64,000 nt of DNA from Corynebacterium sp. sy039 (GCF_007904105.1 NZ_CP042325.1:1240001-1304000), one strand, 5' to 3'. Shown: positions 29,826 through 38,219, counted from the first letter of the stretch. Numbers and translations are program-made. Notes: generated by a model not told the origin, from the letters alone.

Positions 29826-31058
29826 CTAGAATAGAGCTTCACCCCAATGTTGATCTTCGCTAACACCTGGCGCAATTGCATAGATGGCTGAACCAATATG
29901 CGTGATCCAGATATTAAGACGATCACTATCATTGAGGCGTTGTTGAATAGGGATAAATTGTTCCCGTGGATCTTTTTGGAAACAGCAAAAAATTAAGCCA
30001 GCATTTGATAATTCAGCACTACCAGGTATTGGTGCCTCATTGTAGTTATATGCTCTGCGCAATAATCGATCCCGTTTATTATCACTATGCGGCGCAGCTA
30101 AAGCCATATGGGAATTGACATCGATAATTGGGATGCCGTAATCATCCTTAGCAGAAAAATCTGCTTCATCGAACTCTTCTTTTCCAGTAAGTGGTGCACC
30201 AGAATCTAACCGACGACCTAAAGATACTTCTCGTGAACCACGATCAAGTTCCTCCCATAAGTCGAGATTCATATGAATCCGACGCACAATCATACAACTA
30301 CCGCCACGCAACCACTCAGGAGAATCCGAGTCTTCATCAATCCATACTTGCTGGTCAAATTCTTGAGATGTTCGCGGATTAATTGTTCCGTCTTTTTGAC
30401 CAAAGAGATTACGCGGAGTTTCACCCTTTTCGTGTGAACCATGCGCATTGAGAAAACCCTGTTGAAACCAACGAGTAGTAGCATAATCAATACCAGCGCG
30501 AGTAAGGTGACGCACAGCAAAAGCTATTGTTAACGGATCATCGCCACAAAACTGAATGACCAGATCGCTTTGACCCCACCTTTCGTCAAGACGATCATTA
30601 CTAAACACCGGCAAAGGAGTCAACCAGTCTGGTCGCTGACTACCTTTACCAATAATGTCAAAAAAACGAGGACCAAAACCACAGGTAATGGTCAGATTGG
30701 CAGGTTTACGTACCATCTCTGGCTCAAGACTGCCTAAAGGATTACGCCCTTGCGTTAAATCTCTGGCGTCTTGTGTCCACAATCGCAAAAGTCGTCGCAC
30801 AGCAGCTGCGTCGACACCAGCGCGAAGATCAAACCCAACCAAAGTCATATGAGATTGAGCTGGTGTAGCGATACCAGCTTGATGTGCACCATCAAAAGCA
30901 ACAGTTTGTTGCGCAAGCTCAACCTGAGGTTCTACTGATTCTTGCTGAGCTTGTTCTTTGGTACAAGCACTTAAAGCGCTTGTACCAGCAAGTGCAGATG
31001 TAGCAACCAAGAATCCCCGTCGAGTGAACCTAGCATTGTGATTCTTATGTGATTGCAT
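29826..31058 (-). CDS. DyP-type heme peroxidase, Tat-exported
   Basis: A 410-residue dye-decolourising peroxidase. A twin-arginine signal TRRGFLVA lies at residues 12-19, followed by hydrophobic sequence and an LSAC lipobox at 29-32, so it may be a Tat lipoprotein. The DyP catalytic Asp is in FGQKDGTINPR, and the proximal heme His in VNSHMALAAP with the following RDRLLRRAYNY block. It resembles EfeB/DtpA but no EfeU or EfeO genes are nearby; instead it follows CopC and PCuAC genes by 36 nt, as in the copper-linked DtpA clusters of streptomycetes. A role in copper or iron handling at the envelope is inference. Confidence 0.92.
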   Translation of the reverse strand: MQSHKNHNARFTRRGFLVATSALAGTSALSACTKEQAQQESVEPQVELAQQTVAFDGAHQAGIATPAQSHMTLVGFDLRAGVDAAAVRRLLRLWTQDARDLTQGRNPLGSLEPEMVRKPANLTITCGFGPRFFDIIGKGSQRPDWLTPLPVFSNDRLDERWGQSDLVIQFCGDDPLTIAFAVRHLTRAGIDYATTRWFQQGFLNAHGSHEKGETPRNLFGQKDGTINPRTSQEFDQQVWIDEDSDSPEWLRGGSCMIVRRIHMNLDLWEELDRGSREVSLGRRLDSGAPLTGKEEFDEADFSAKDDYGIPIIDVNSHMALAAPHSDNKRDRLLRRAYNYNEAPIPGSAELSNAGLIFCCFQKDPREQFIPIQQRLNDSDRLNIWITHIGSAIYAIAPGVSEDQHWGEALF

Positions 31059-31094
31059 AACAGTTGTTCACCTTAACTTCAGAAACTTCAGAGA

Positions 31095-31661
31095 TTAGTG
31101 AGCTGCACCAGAATAATCTTCATTTCCTGAAGAAATAGAGCGTGATGGAACATCATCTACCACGATTTCAGTGCCATCAGCCAAGTTCAAGGTAACACTA
31201 TAATCCTCACCAGCTTCAACATCTTCTTGCAATCCCATGAGCATAATATGCTCCGCACCTGGTTGCAGAGTTAGAGAACCACCTGCTGGAATAACAAAAC
31301 CGCCTTCTTTCGGACGCATAACTCCGTCGACGACTTCATGCAGCTCATAGCTACTTGCTGCTACAGAAACAGATGCAGACACGATGTTAACCTCCGCACC
31401 TGTATTGTTTTTCAGCACACCAAATACCGCAGTCATACCATCTTCTTTTTTAGCAGACTTAACATATGCGTCCTCAAAGCTCACTGCTTCTGACTCAGAC
31501 TCCGAATCAGACTTAGATTCTGTGGTAGAAGTACCGAATTTCGCAGCTGCAGATGCTGCAGTATCTACTTTTTCTTGAGAATCTGTCTCTGAGTTAGAAC
31601 AACCTGCAAGTGTCAAAGCAGACAATGCCACTGCACACACAACATTCTTATGGAACTTCAT
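31095..31661 (-). CDS. PCuAC-type copper chaperone lipoprotein
   Basis: A 188-residue lipoprotein with lipobox LAGC at 18-21, a Ser/Glu-rich linker, and a PCuAC (DUF461) domain from about 60. Copper-binding Met/His residues are seen as His in YELHEVV, Met in GVMRPKEGG and the HxM pair HIM in GAEHIMLMGL, matching the H(M)x10Mx21HxM pattern approximately. Such proteins deliver Cu(I) outside the membrane, for example to cytochrome oxidase. It lies 9 nt after the CopC gene and 36 nt before the DyP gene. Confidence 0.9.
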   Translation of the reverse strand: MKFHKNVVCAVALSALTLAGCSNSETDSQEKVDTAASAAAKFGTSTTESKSDSESESEAVSFEDAYVKSAKKEDGMTAVFGVLKNNTGAEVNIVSASVSVAASSYELHEVVDGVMRPKEGGFVIPAGGSLTLQPGAEHIMLMGLQEDVEAGEDYSVTLNLADGTEIVVDDVPSRSISSGNEDYSGAAH

Positions 31662-31670
31662 AATTTCTCC

Positions 31671-32300
31671 TTAATTATTTTTCTTTCGGTTCAATAGGAT
31701 GAACAAAACAAGAGCACCCACCACAACTGCAATGGCAATCCCAATAACCAACCCTAGAGGAAAACCAGATTTCTCTGCCGACGCCTGAGCCGTTTGTGAG
31801 ACTGGACCAGAGTTTTGGGTAGTCGTCGCAGGTACGCTAGATGCAGAGTTGTTTTCTTGGCGCTGTTGTTCACCAGCTACAGTAAAAGTAGTCTTACCTC
31901 GTGTGGCGTGACCATCCGAGGATGTAATTTGGAAACCAATGTTATATTTACCAGTTCCCTTTTCGATATCCGCAGGTAAATCTAACACTATAGATTGACC
32001 ACTCACCACTGGAGCACCAGAATATATAACTTTCCCATTACTATCGCTAAGCGCAATAGTGTTAAATCCTTCTCGGGGAGTACCAGAAAAATCAAGGCGC
32101 AAAGTAGTTGGAAACTCTGACACAATTTCCTCATTAGCAGGACTGCCACCTACAACAGCATCATGAGCATAAGCACTAGGAACATTGACCAAAGATGCCA
32201 CAGACAAAAACATAAAAACAACAGAACATAGCGCAGCCATGAATGGTTTTACCCTTAATACGCCTGAAATATGCCTTATACTTTCATGTTTCTTCTGCAT
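31671..32300 (-). CDS. CopC-domain copper-binding membrane protein
   Basis: A 209-residue protein with a signal peptide predicted to end AYA, leaving mature His46 as the N-terminal residue (HDAVVGGSPANEE). An N-terminal His is the copper-brace ligand of CopC proteins, and a second ligand pair is plausible in SDGHATRG. After the CopC domain (about 46-145) comes a Ser/Gln-rich linker and a C-terminal membrane helix (about 182-203) with a basic end. It is the first gene of the CopC-PCuAC-DyP cassette. Its start could be Met21, since the first 20 residues are long for a signal n-region. Confidence 0.9.
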   Translation of the reverse strand: MQKKHESIRHISGVLRVKPFMAALCSVVFMFLSVASLVNVPSAYAHDAVVGGSPANEEIVSEFPTTLRLDFSGTPREGFNTIALSDSNGKVIYSGAPVVSGQSIVLDLPADIEKGTGKYNIGFQITSSDGHATRGKTTFTVAGEQQRQENNSASSVPATTTQNSGPVSQTAQASAEKSGFPLGLVIGIAIAVVVGALVLFILLNRKKNN

Positions 32301-32523
32301 AGCTAACTTTTACTTACCTTTCAGAAATTAAATACTCACCACTTTGCATGGTACGCATTGACAGGGAAAAAACCTATTCATTGTTGAGTGCGATAAGACA
32401 CCTTCCACAAAGCACTTCCGCATCCGACAATGCAGTATGGTCACATACTCATAAGTCATCCATATAATAAGTCGTTACAAAGTACCCAATAGTTCCAACA
32501 AGAACAGAAAAATTAGCGCAACC

Positions 32524-34290
32524 CTACGGTTTCATCTGCTTCCCTATGTTCACACTAGCCATAACAGCCGAAAGCATAATGACCACAATCAGATAGCATA
32601 CTAACCCTACCGGCAGGGGCGGGATACCTACTTGTATAAACCCGAAGGTAGAGATCATCATGGAGTAGGAAATAACTCCGAAAATAAAGGCGACTGCCAA
32701 TGCTAAGACCGCTGGCAGAATATTACTAAAGAAACGTACACGCGCTATTTTCTTTGCACTCATACCCATGACGGATAATTGCTCAAGCAATGGGGTATAG
32801 AGTTTCTGTCTCCCCAGCAAAAGACCAAAAACGCAGACTGAACAGCCTAAAATAACAGAAGCGAATAAGGGGATAAACTCCGCTGTTCCGGTACCGTGAG
32901 GCCCGTAAAATATTTTTTCGGGGATATTCTGCGCCAATTCTTGCGCTTGTATGATGCGATAATCTTCTTGTGGCACAAGAGTTTCTATCGTGGTTGTGTC
33001 TGCGTCATCTGTGAGTACGACGATAGAACCGATACGTGAACCATCATAAGTGTGTGCACGGGAACTTTTTTCTACGGCCGCCCAAGGAACTAGCCACGGC
33101 TCGGTAAAGGGTGAAACGATCGTTGTAATATCCTGAGGTTCATGCAGAAAAGCACTGGTAACTGTGGGTGTGCTTCCCACCAGCACATAATCCGTAGCTT
33201 CTGAATCTTGTGCAGGATGATAATCGTGCGGGTTGGTACTATCAGATTCCATATCTGCTTCACGAAGGGCATACGCCCAACTGAGCACGCCAGCACAATG
33301 GGGTCCGATCGTGTTGCATAGTTTTTCTGCCTGGCTTGGTGCTATAAATGTGGCGTTTTTATCTTGTATAAGATTAATATTTTTTACCCGAGCTGCTGTT
33401 GCGATGCGTGCGCCTTCGATAGAGGCATCGTTACTCACAAAAAGAGCAAGGGGTGCGCAAATAAAAAGGATTAACAAAGATAGTATTCCTACCGCTGGAA
33501 TCAATCTGATTTGCCTCGAAGCAAGGCTTAATGCTGACCAACTAAATATTTTTCTTGATGTTTCTTCTATTGCTTTAGTGCTCACAACCAGGATAAAAAG
33601 AGCTGAGGCGGCAAGTAATAAAGGTGCAAAGATAATAAGCAATGATGGGATACCGGAATCTCCAGCAAACATAGAGAAGATCCCTGCTATCAGCACAGCG
33701 CCAAGGCAACACGCGCTAACAATGATGTGACGTGTACGGGGAGCAGCAATGATTTTTTGTCCAGCGCCCACCCGCACCCCAAGTTCTTTCCTCAGCGCTC
33801 GACGCACTGCCCAGCAGGAGAATGCCGCAATAAGTAGGAAAACAATTAATCCGTTGACATATGGAGAACCTAAAACTTCTGGTACGCTGCCACCAAGATT
33901 CCCATATAAAGTAGCTACTAATACTGTGAGTATCGGCCGTGCTAGCAGACTCGATAGGATTGCTACTGCGCAGGCGCCCAGCAACGCTTCCTTGTATATA
34001 TTTCTGCGGATATAACGGGCAGGAACACCCATGAGATAGAGAGAATTGTATTCTCCTATCCGTGCAGTAATTGCGTGCCGTATGGTTGTAGATACACCAA
34101 AATAAAATGGAAAGAATGAAAATATAACAGAGTAGGTCATTCCTGCCGACATATCCGGGGCAGCTTCTGTGGATAGCAGTACAGAAAACATCGCGCCAAG
34201 CATCAGCCCCACAATAAGCTGCACCACAATGACGGGAATCAGGGAGCGAATATGGCGGGAACGAATCTTCGTTAATGCGTTGCGATACAT
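32524..34290 (-). CDS. FtsX/MacB-like ABC transporter permease
   Basis: A 588-residue ABC permease with the double FtsX-like layout: first helix near 17-40, three helices around 60-165, helices around 190-285, a large outside loop (about 290-450), and three C-terminal helices. Such proteins work with MacB/LolD-type ATPases in peptide or lipoprotein export, antimicrobial-peptide sensing or resistance. The ATPase gene ends 6 nt upstream but is frameshifted in this sequence, so the transporter may be inactive, or switchable. Substrate unknown. It is the last gene of the five-gene accessory unit. Confidence 0.85.
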   Translation of the reverse strand: MYRNALTKIRSRHIRSLIPVIVVQLIVGLMLGAMFSVLLSTEAAPDMSAGMTYSVIFSFFPFYFGVSTTIRHAITARIGEYNSLYLMGVPARYIRRNIYKEALLGACAVAILSSLLARPILTVLVATLYGNLGGSVPEVLGSPYVNGLIVFLLIAAFSCWAVRRALRKELGVRVGAGQKIIAAPRTRHIIVSACCLGAVLIAGIFSMFAGDSGIPSLLIIFAPLLLAASALFILVVSTKAIEETSRKIFSWSALSLASRQIRLIPAVGILSLLILFICAPLALFVSNDASIEGARIATAARVKNINLIQDKNATFIAPSQAEKLCNTIGPHCAGVLSWAYALREADMESDSTNPHDYHPAQDSEATDYVLVGSTPTVTSAFLHEPQDITTIVSPFTEPWLVPWAAVEKSSRAHTYDGSRIGSIVVLTDDADTTTIETLVPQEDYRIIQAQELAQNIPEKIFYGPHGTGTAEFIPLFASVILGCSVCVFGLLLGRQKLYTPLLEQLSVMGMSAKKIARVRFFSNILPAVLALAVAFIFGVISYSMMISTFGFIQVGIPPLPVGLVCYLIVVIMLSAVMASVNIGKQMKP

Positions 34291-34296
34291 TGACGA

Positions 34297-34948
34297 TCAC
34301 GCACCCAACTCAAGCTCGGTATCCACGATAGTACTTATTGACGGGTCATGTGATACGACTACTGCAACTGCTTTGTGAGTGGTGACGTATTCTCGTATTT
34401 CTTTAAGAACAATAGACACGTTCTCAGGGTCTAGTGCGCTAGTAGGTTCATCGCAGAGCAATAATGCTGGTTGAACAGCTAATGCTCTGGCAAGCGCTGC
34501 ACGTTGGCGTTGCCCTCCAGAGACTTCGCGTGGGAGCGCATTGGCTACGTGTTCTAAACCAAAACGTTTCAGCAAGACATTGCCCTGATGTTTCATATCC
34601 GTGTTGGCTCTAGCAATGTCGATGGCTAATTCAATATTTTCTTGAAGGGTAAGAACTTCTACTAAGTCACTATTTTGGAAAACTATCCCCATGTGCTGGG
34701 CTCTTAGCTCAGCAGCATCACGAAACTTGGGCTTTGCCCCCCCCTATTACGGCACCATTAAAAGTAATACTTCCACTTAGTGGGTTCCGTAGCAGTGCCA
34801 ACATTTCCAATAAGGTAGATTTACCGCATCCCGATGGGCCTTTAAGCCACATAACAGAACCATTATCTACATGGAAATTTAGCTTATGAAACAACCATTC
34901 GGAGCGTTTGCCATATCTAAAAGATAAATTAGAAACATCAAGAGCCAT
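34297..34948 (-). pseudogene. ABC transporter ATPase, interrupted at a C8/G8 tract
   Basis: Together the two frames encode a complete MacB/LolD-type ATPase of about 216 residues. Frame one (start 34948) carries Walker A GPSGCGKST at 37-45 and then reads through a run of eight C on the plus strand (34737-34744) into a stop at 34718-34720. The other frame carries the Q-loop GIVFQN, signature VSGGQRQR, Walker [13 protein letters not shown] and H-loop VSHD down to 34297. With seven (or ten) bases in the run the frames join as [17 protein letters not shown]. All motifs are otherwise intact, so this is a recent or reversible break: phase variation, a fresh mutation, or a sequencing error. It lies 53 nt after the MDR gene. 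Confidence 0.88.
34737..34744. repeat. Homopolymer tract C8 inside ABC ATPase gene
   Basis: Eight consecutive C on the plus strand (G8 in the coding sense) sit exactly where the reading frame of the ATPase gene breaks. Such runs slip during replication. Confidence 0.9.
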
Positions 34949-35001
34949 GAGAACATTATGTATCTATATCTCATGGCTCGCCACTGGGACAGAAGGTGAA
35001 G

Positions 35002-35952
35002 TTACCACTCCACTACTAATTTCCCCATAACTTTTCCATTAAGAAGATCAGCAAGAGAGTCTTCCAACTGCGCCACGGGACGCACCTCATAAGGAATCCG
35101 AATAGCGCCTTCTGCAACTTGTTCTACTGCCCATTCCATAGCTGCATGTGCACGTTCAGTATCTTCCATGATCCATAGACCTACGTTAAAACCGATAACA
35201 GTTTTATTCTCGAACCAGAATTTTAAGGAATCAAACTGTTGTGCTTCCTTGCCAGAACTATTACCTACTTTTATAACGCGCCCACCACTGCGCAGTTTCT
35301 CGAAACTAGATGTGGTTGCCTGAGCACCAACAGAATCAATGACGACATCATAAAAATCTTCAGGAATATCAGATAAAGCGTGACGATAATATACATCGTG
35401 GTAGCCCATATCTTTAGCCAAGATTGCTTTTTCATCATTTCCCACAACAGCATCAATATGCTTCGCATCTAACATACTGGCTATTTGCCCAAACTGTGTT
35501 CCTAGTCCTCCCACTCCCGCATGAACTAGCACACGCTCAAAACGCCCGATTGTTCGCGCAATAGAAAGACTTTCCTTTGCGGTAACCGTATTAACGAGAG
35601 AAATAGCGCCCATTCCTGCAGGCATTCGTTCATCAATTTTTACCACGAAATCAGAATGAGTAACCAAAACAGTAGCTAATCCAGCACCAAAGCACATTGC
35701 AGCAACCCTGTCGCCTTCTTGGAGGTTTGTGACAGCAGCCCCAACTGTGCGTATAAATCCTTCTACTTCTAAACCAGGTGTATGCCCTTGCATATCGCCC
35801 ATCACACCGGAAAATTGCAGAGCGTCGATAAGCCCCAAACCACTGTGGGTTACCTGTATTTCAACATCACGCTCCCCCAAAGCACTGGGCTGTGCTTCCT
35901 CCAGCACTAATTCCGATACCCCTGCACGGTTGTTAATCATGTATTTTTTCAT
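35002..35952 (-). CDS. Quinone-oxidoreductase-like MDR-family reductase
   Basis: A 316-residue medium-chain dehydrogenase/reductase. It has the GroES-like N-terminal half (GLGLIDALQFSGVMG, TPGLEVEGFIRTVGAAVTNL, GDRVAA) and an NAD(P)-binding half with VLVHAGVGGLGTQFGQIA. Structural-zinc cysteines and the catalytic zinc ligands are absent, so it belongs to the zinc-independent quinone oxidoreductase/enoyl reductase type, probably NADPH-dependent. The substrate is not known. It lies 28 nt after the isochorismatase-fold gene and 53 nt before the ABC ATPase gene, suggesting one operon. Confidence 0.85.
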   Translation of the reverse strand: MKKYMINNRAGVSELVLEEAQPSALGERDVEIQVTHSGLGLIDALQFSGVMGDMQGHTPGLEVEGFIRTVGAAVTNLQEGDRVAAMCFGAGLATVLVTHSDFVVKIDERMPAGMGAISLVNTVTAKESLSIARTIGRFERVLVHAGVGGLGTQFGQIASMLDAKHIDAVVGNDEKAILAKDMGYHDVYYRHALSDIPEDFYDVVIDSVGAQATTSSFEKLRSGGRVIKVGNSSGKEAQQFDSLKFWFENKTVIGFNVGLWIMEDTERAHAAMEWAVEQVAEGAIRIPYEVRPVAQLEDSLADLLNGKVMGKLVVEW

Positions 35953-35980
35953 TTTTCATTCCTTAGCATTTATGAAATTT

Positions 35981-36538
35981 TTACGTATTGTTTGGACTGA
36001 CAGTAAGACCATAAGGTTTAGTACAGACACCACGTTCAGATAGCTTCTCTAGAGTTTTCTTATGTGCATATGCTGACGTAGCAACACAACCATCGGCAGG
36101 AACCCACACCTGATAACCATGCTGTATTGCGTCTAGAGCAGTAGCAGCGATGGCATAATCTGTCGCAATTCCCACTGTGATAAAACTGCGCACGTCATGC
36201 TCAGAGAGATAGTGATGTAAACGTGTTCCCTGGAAAGCGCTTATCCCGTACTTGATCAGTAGTGCTTCATCATCTGCTTTTCTTATACTCAAACCCGCAC
36301 GGCCGTCTAAACCACCATCGCTACCATCGGCTCTCAGGAAAGCAATCCATACAACAGGTTTATTCGGGTATAGCTCACGCCATTTTTCCACCATATTTTC
36401 AATCTTGTGAGCAAGTTTCTGACCCGTTACAGGAAATAAATCTAAAGAGACGATCCATTCTTGAACATCAATGACTACCAGAGCATCCACACCGTTCATT
36501 TCTTGAATAGCTTGGTGTTCAAGACTTTCAGTGCACAT
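35981..36538 (-). CDS. Isochorismatase-fold protein lacking the catalytic cysteine
   Basis: A 185-residue cysteine-hydrolase-fold protein. The catalytic Asp24 (VVIDVQ) and Lys96 (IKYGISAF) are present, and the cis-peptide/active-site block reads GIATDYAIAATALDA, where active relatives have TDYCV. The nucleophile position 129 is thus Ala, encoded GCC. Unless another residue substitutes, hydrolysis of nicotinamide, isochorismate or similar amides by the usual mechanism is not possible. It may bind a ligand without cutting it. It starts 2 nt after the aldo/keto reductase stop, so the pair is coupled. An internal Met14 is an alternative start. Confidence 0.85.
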   Translation of the reverse strand: MCTESLEHQAIQEMNGVDALVVIDVQEWIVSLDLFPVTGQKLAHKIENMVEKWRELYPNKPVVWIAFLRADGSDGGLDGRAGLSIRKADDEALLIKYGISAFQGTRLHHYLSEHDVRSFITVGIATDYAIAATALDAIQHGYQVWVPADGCVATSAYAHKKTLEKLSERGVCTKPYGLTVSPNNT

Positions 36539-36540
36539 TT

Positions 36541-37566
36541 TTAGTATCTGCTTTCTTGTGGCAGTGGTACAGCCGTTATTTCTGCGATTTCTTGGTTGGA
36601 TAGCGTCAATTTTTCCGCTTCCATATTCTGCCGAACATGCTCAATTTTCCGACTTCCAGGAATCGCATACACGTTCTCTCCTTGGGCATATACCCAGGCA
36701 AGAGCTACCTGTGAAGGGTGCGCACCGTGACGTTGCGCAATAGAGGTTAAGGTATCAACAATGTTTTGGTTACGCTTTCTGGCTTCATCTTGAAAACGTG
36801 GCATCCACTGGCGAAAATCATTCTTCTTCAGGGTGGAGACATCCAGTTTTCCAGTCAGAAACCCTCGCCCTAGCGGTGAAAAAGCAACAAACTTAATATC
36901 ATTAGCTGCACATAATTCCATCACGCTCAGAGTATTGGACTCATAAGACTTAGTAAGAGAAACAGATTCAGTAGAGTCAGCGGATACCGCACCCGATGTC
37001 TCAGTTTCCGAACCCTTCAACGGATCACGAGTCCATACAGAAAGCTCAGATTGAACCACATCAATTTTCACAACATCAAGAGCACGCGATAGCGTCTGAG
37101 CATCTGGCTCGCTCACACCAATCGCACCTATTTTCCCCTGTTGCTGTGCCCTAGCCAGAGCTGTCATTGTTTCCTCAATAGGAGTGTTCGGATCAACTCT
37201 ATGGAGGTAATAAAGCTCTATATGATCCCTACCTAAACGTTTTAATGAGTTGTCGATCGCAGCGGATATATATTCTGGTGCACCATTAAGATGCATGGAT
37301 AGTGGTTCCATAGAATCAACGATTATCCCACCTTTGGTGGCGATGCATACGTCGTGCAGCCCTTCTAAGGCACGTGACAACAAGGTTTCATTGTGACCGC
37401 TGCCATACATATCGCTGGTATCGAAATGTCGAACGCCGGCGTCGTATGCCTGACGAATGCTACGGATAGAGTGTTCATCATCCAGCTGACCTGGCAAGCT
37501 GTAACCCCAGCTGTACCCCATGCAACCTAAACCTGCACGGTGAGCGAAAAAATTTTTCTGAAGCAT
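36541..37566 (-). CDS. Aldo/keto reductase
   Basis: A 341-residue TIM-barrel NADPH-dependent reductase of the YccK/YdhF-like (AKR11/13-type) group. Catalytic residues are visible as Asp and Tyr in DTSDMYGSGHNE, Lys in CIATKGG and His in YYLHRVD; the cofactor loop is in AIPGSRKIEHVRQNM. An insertion of about 35 residues (GSETETSGAVSADSTESVS area, 200-235) interrupts the usual FSPLGRGFLTG approach and is unlike close relatives. It is the first gene of the five-gene minus-strand unit; ribosome-binding sequence GAAGGAG precedes the ATG. Physiological substrate unknown. Confidence 0.88.
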   Translation of the reverse strand: MLQKNFFAHRAGLGCMGYSWGYSLPGQLDDEHSIRSIRQAYDAGVRHFDTSDMYGSGHNETLLSRALEGLHDVCIATKGGIIVDSMEPLSMHLNGAPEYISAAIDNSLKRLGRDHIELYYLHRVDPNTPIEETMTALARAQQQGKIGAIGVSEPDAQTLSRALDVVKIDVVQSELSVWTRDPLKGSETETSGAVSADSTESVSLTKSYESNTLSVMELCAANDIKFVAFSPLGRGFLTGKLDVSTLKKNDFRQWMPRFQDEARKRNQNIVDTLTSIAQRHGAHPSQVALAWVYAQGENVYAIPGSRKIEHVRQNMEAEKLTLSNQEIAEITAVPLPQESRY

Positions 37567-37838
37567 AGCAGCTCCTTCGGTTGAAACGCACGATAGCTTT
37601 TATGCAAAATGCAATATATATATGCAGCTTTTTTGCTTTCGTCAAGTGCACAGACTGTTTCTCTCCCCCCCTGGATTAGCCCTCTACCTTGAGCTAGTGT
37701 GAAACACACCCTTGTACTTTTAGTGACCGAAGGATGAAAATTGTGAACACTGTAATTTCTTATTGCGCGCTAGTCAATGAATTAATGTAGGGCACTAAAT
37801 GGGTTCATCGGTTTCAGTTCTGCCCAATAAATATATTG
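37567..37838. promoter_or_regulatory. Upstream region of the aldo/keto reductase unit
   Basis: 272 nt without a gene between the reductase start and tRNA-Cys. It holds a run of seven C (37665-37671) and, next to it, an imperfect dyad TAGCCCTCTACCTTGAGCTA (37677-37696) that could be an operator of MerR-like type. An AT-rich stretch near 37605-37635 is closer to the start. Promoter elements were not assigned with confidence. Confidence 0.35.
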
Positions 37839-37909
37839 AGGTGGAAACGGGAATCGAACCCGTGTACACGGTTTTGCAGACCGTTGCCTCGCCACTCGGC
37901 CATTCCACC
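37839..37909 (-). tRNA. tRNA-Cys (GCA)
   Basis: The minus strand folds as a 71-nt tRNA: acceptor GGTGGAA/TTCCACC, anticodon loop CTGCAAA within the stem ACGGT/ACCGT giving anticodon GCA, and T-loop GGTTCGATTCC. CCA is not encoded. It is the last of four tRNAs read on the minus strand. Confidence 0.96.
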
Positions 37910-37946
37910 GCAGCGTGTTAATACTATCAGCGTACTAAACGCTTGG

Positions 37947-38019
37947 AGCGGATGACGAGACTCGAACTCGCGACCCTCACCTTGGCAAGGTGATGCGCTA
38001 CCAACTGCGCTACATCCGC
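37947..38019 (-). tRNA. tRNA-Gly (GCC), copy 1
   Basis: A 73-nt tRNA on the minus strand: acceptor GCGGATG/CATCCGC, anticodon loop TTGCCAA in stem CACC/GGTG (anticodon GCC), T-loop GAGTTCGAGTCTC. Sequence is identical to the copy at 38147-38219. CCA not encoded. Confidence 0.97.
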
Positions 38020-38039
38020 AAAAGGGCTATTAACAACCC

Positions 38040-38114
38040 TGGTGCGCATTACTGGGATTGAACCAGTGACCTCTTCCGTGTCAGGGAAGCGCTCTCCCAC
38101 TGAGCTAAACGCGC
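38040..38114 (-). tRNA. tRNA-Val (GAC)
   Basis: Minus-strand tRNA with acceptor GCGCGTT/AATGCGC (one G-T pair), D-arm TAGCTCAGTGGGAGAGC, anticodon loop CTGACAC (anticodon GAC) and T-loop GGTTCAATCCC. Unlike its neighbours the CCA end is encoded (38040-38042). Confidence 0.96.
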
Positions 38115-38146
38115 ATTAGTTTACATAGAACCTATATAAACATCAG

Positions 38147-38219
38147 AGCGGATGACGAGACTCGAACTCGCGACCCTCACCTTGGCAAGGTGATGCGCTA
38201 CCAACTGCGCTACATCCGC
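38147..38219 (-). tRNA. tRNA-Gly (GCC), copy 2
   Basis: Identical in sequence to the tRNA-Gly at 37947-38019, exactly 200 nt away, separated by tRNA-Val. It is the first tRNA of the cluster in transcription order. Confidence 0.97.

Noticed and set aside
33716..34300. A 194-codon minus-strand reading frame at the start of the FtsX permease gene.
   Set aside because: It lies in another frame of the permease, Cys/His/Ser-rich and without any family resemblance.
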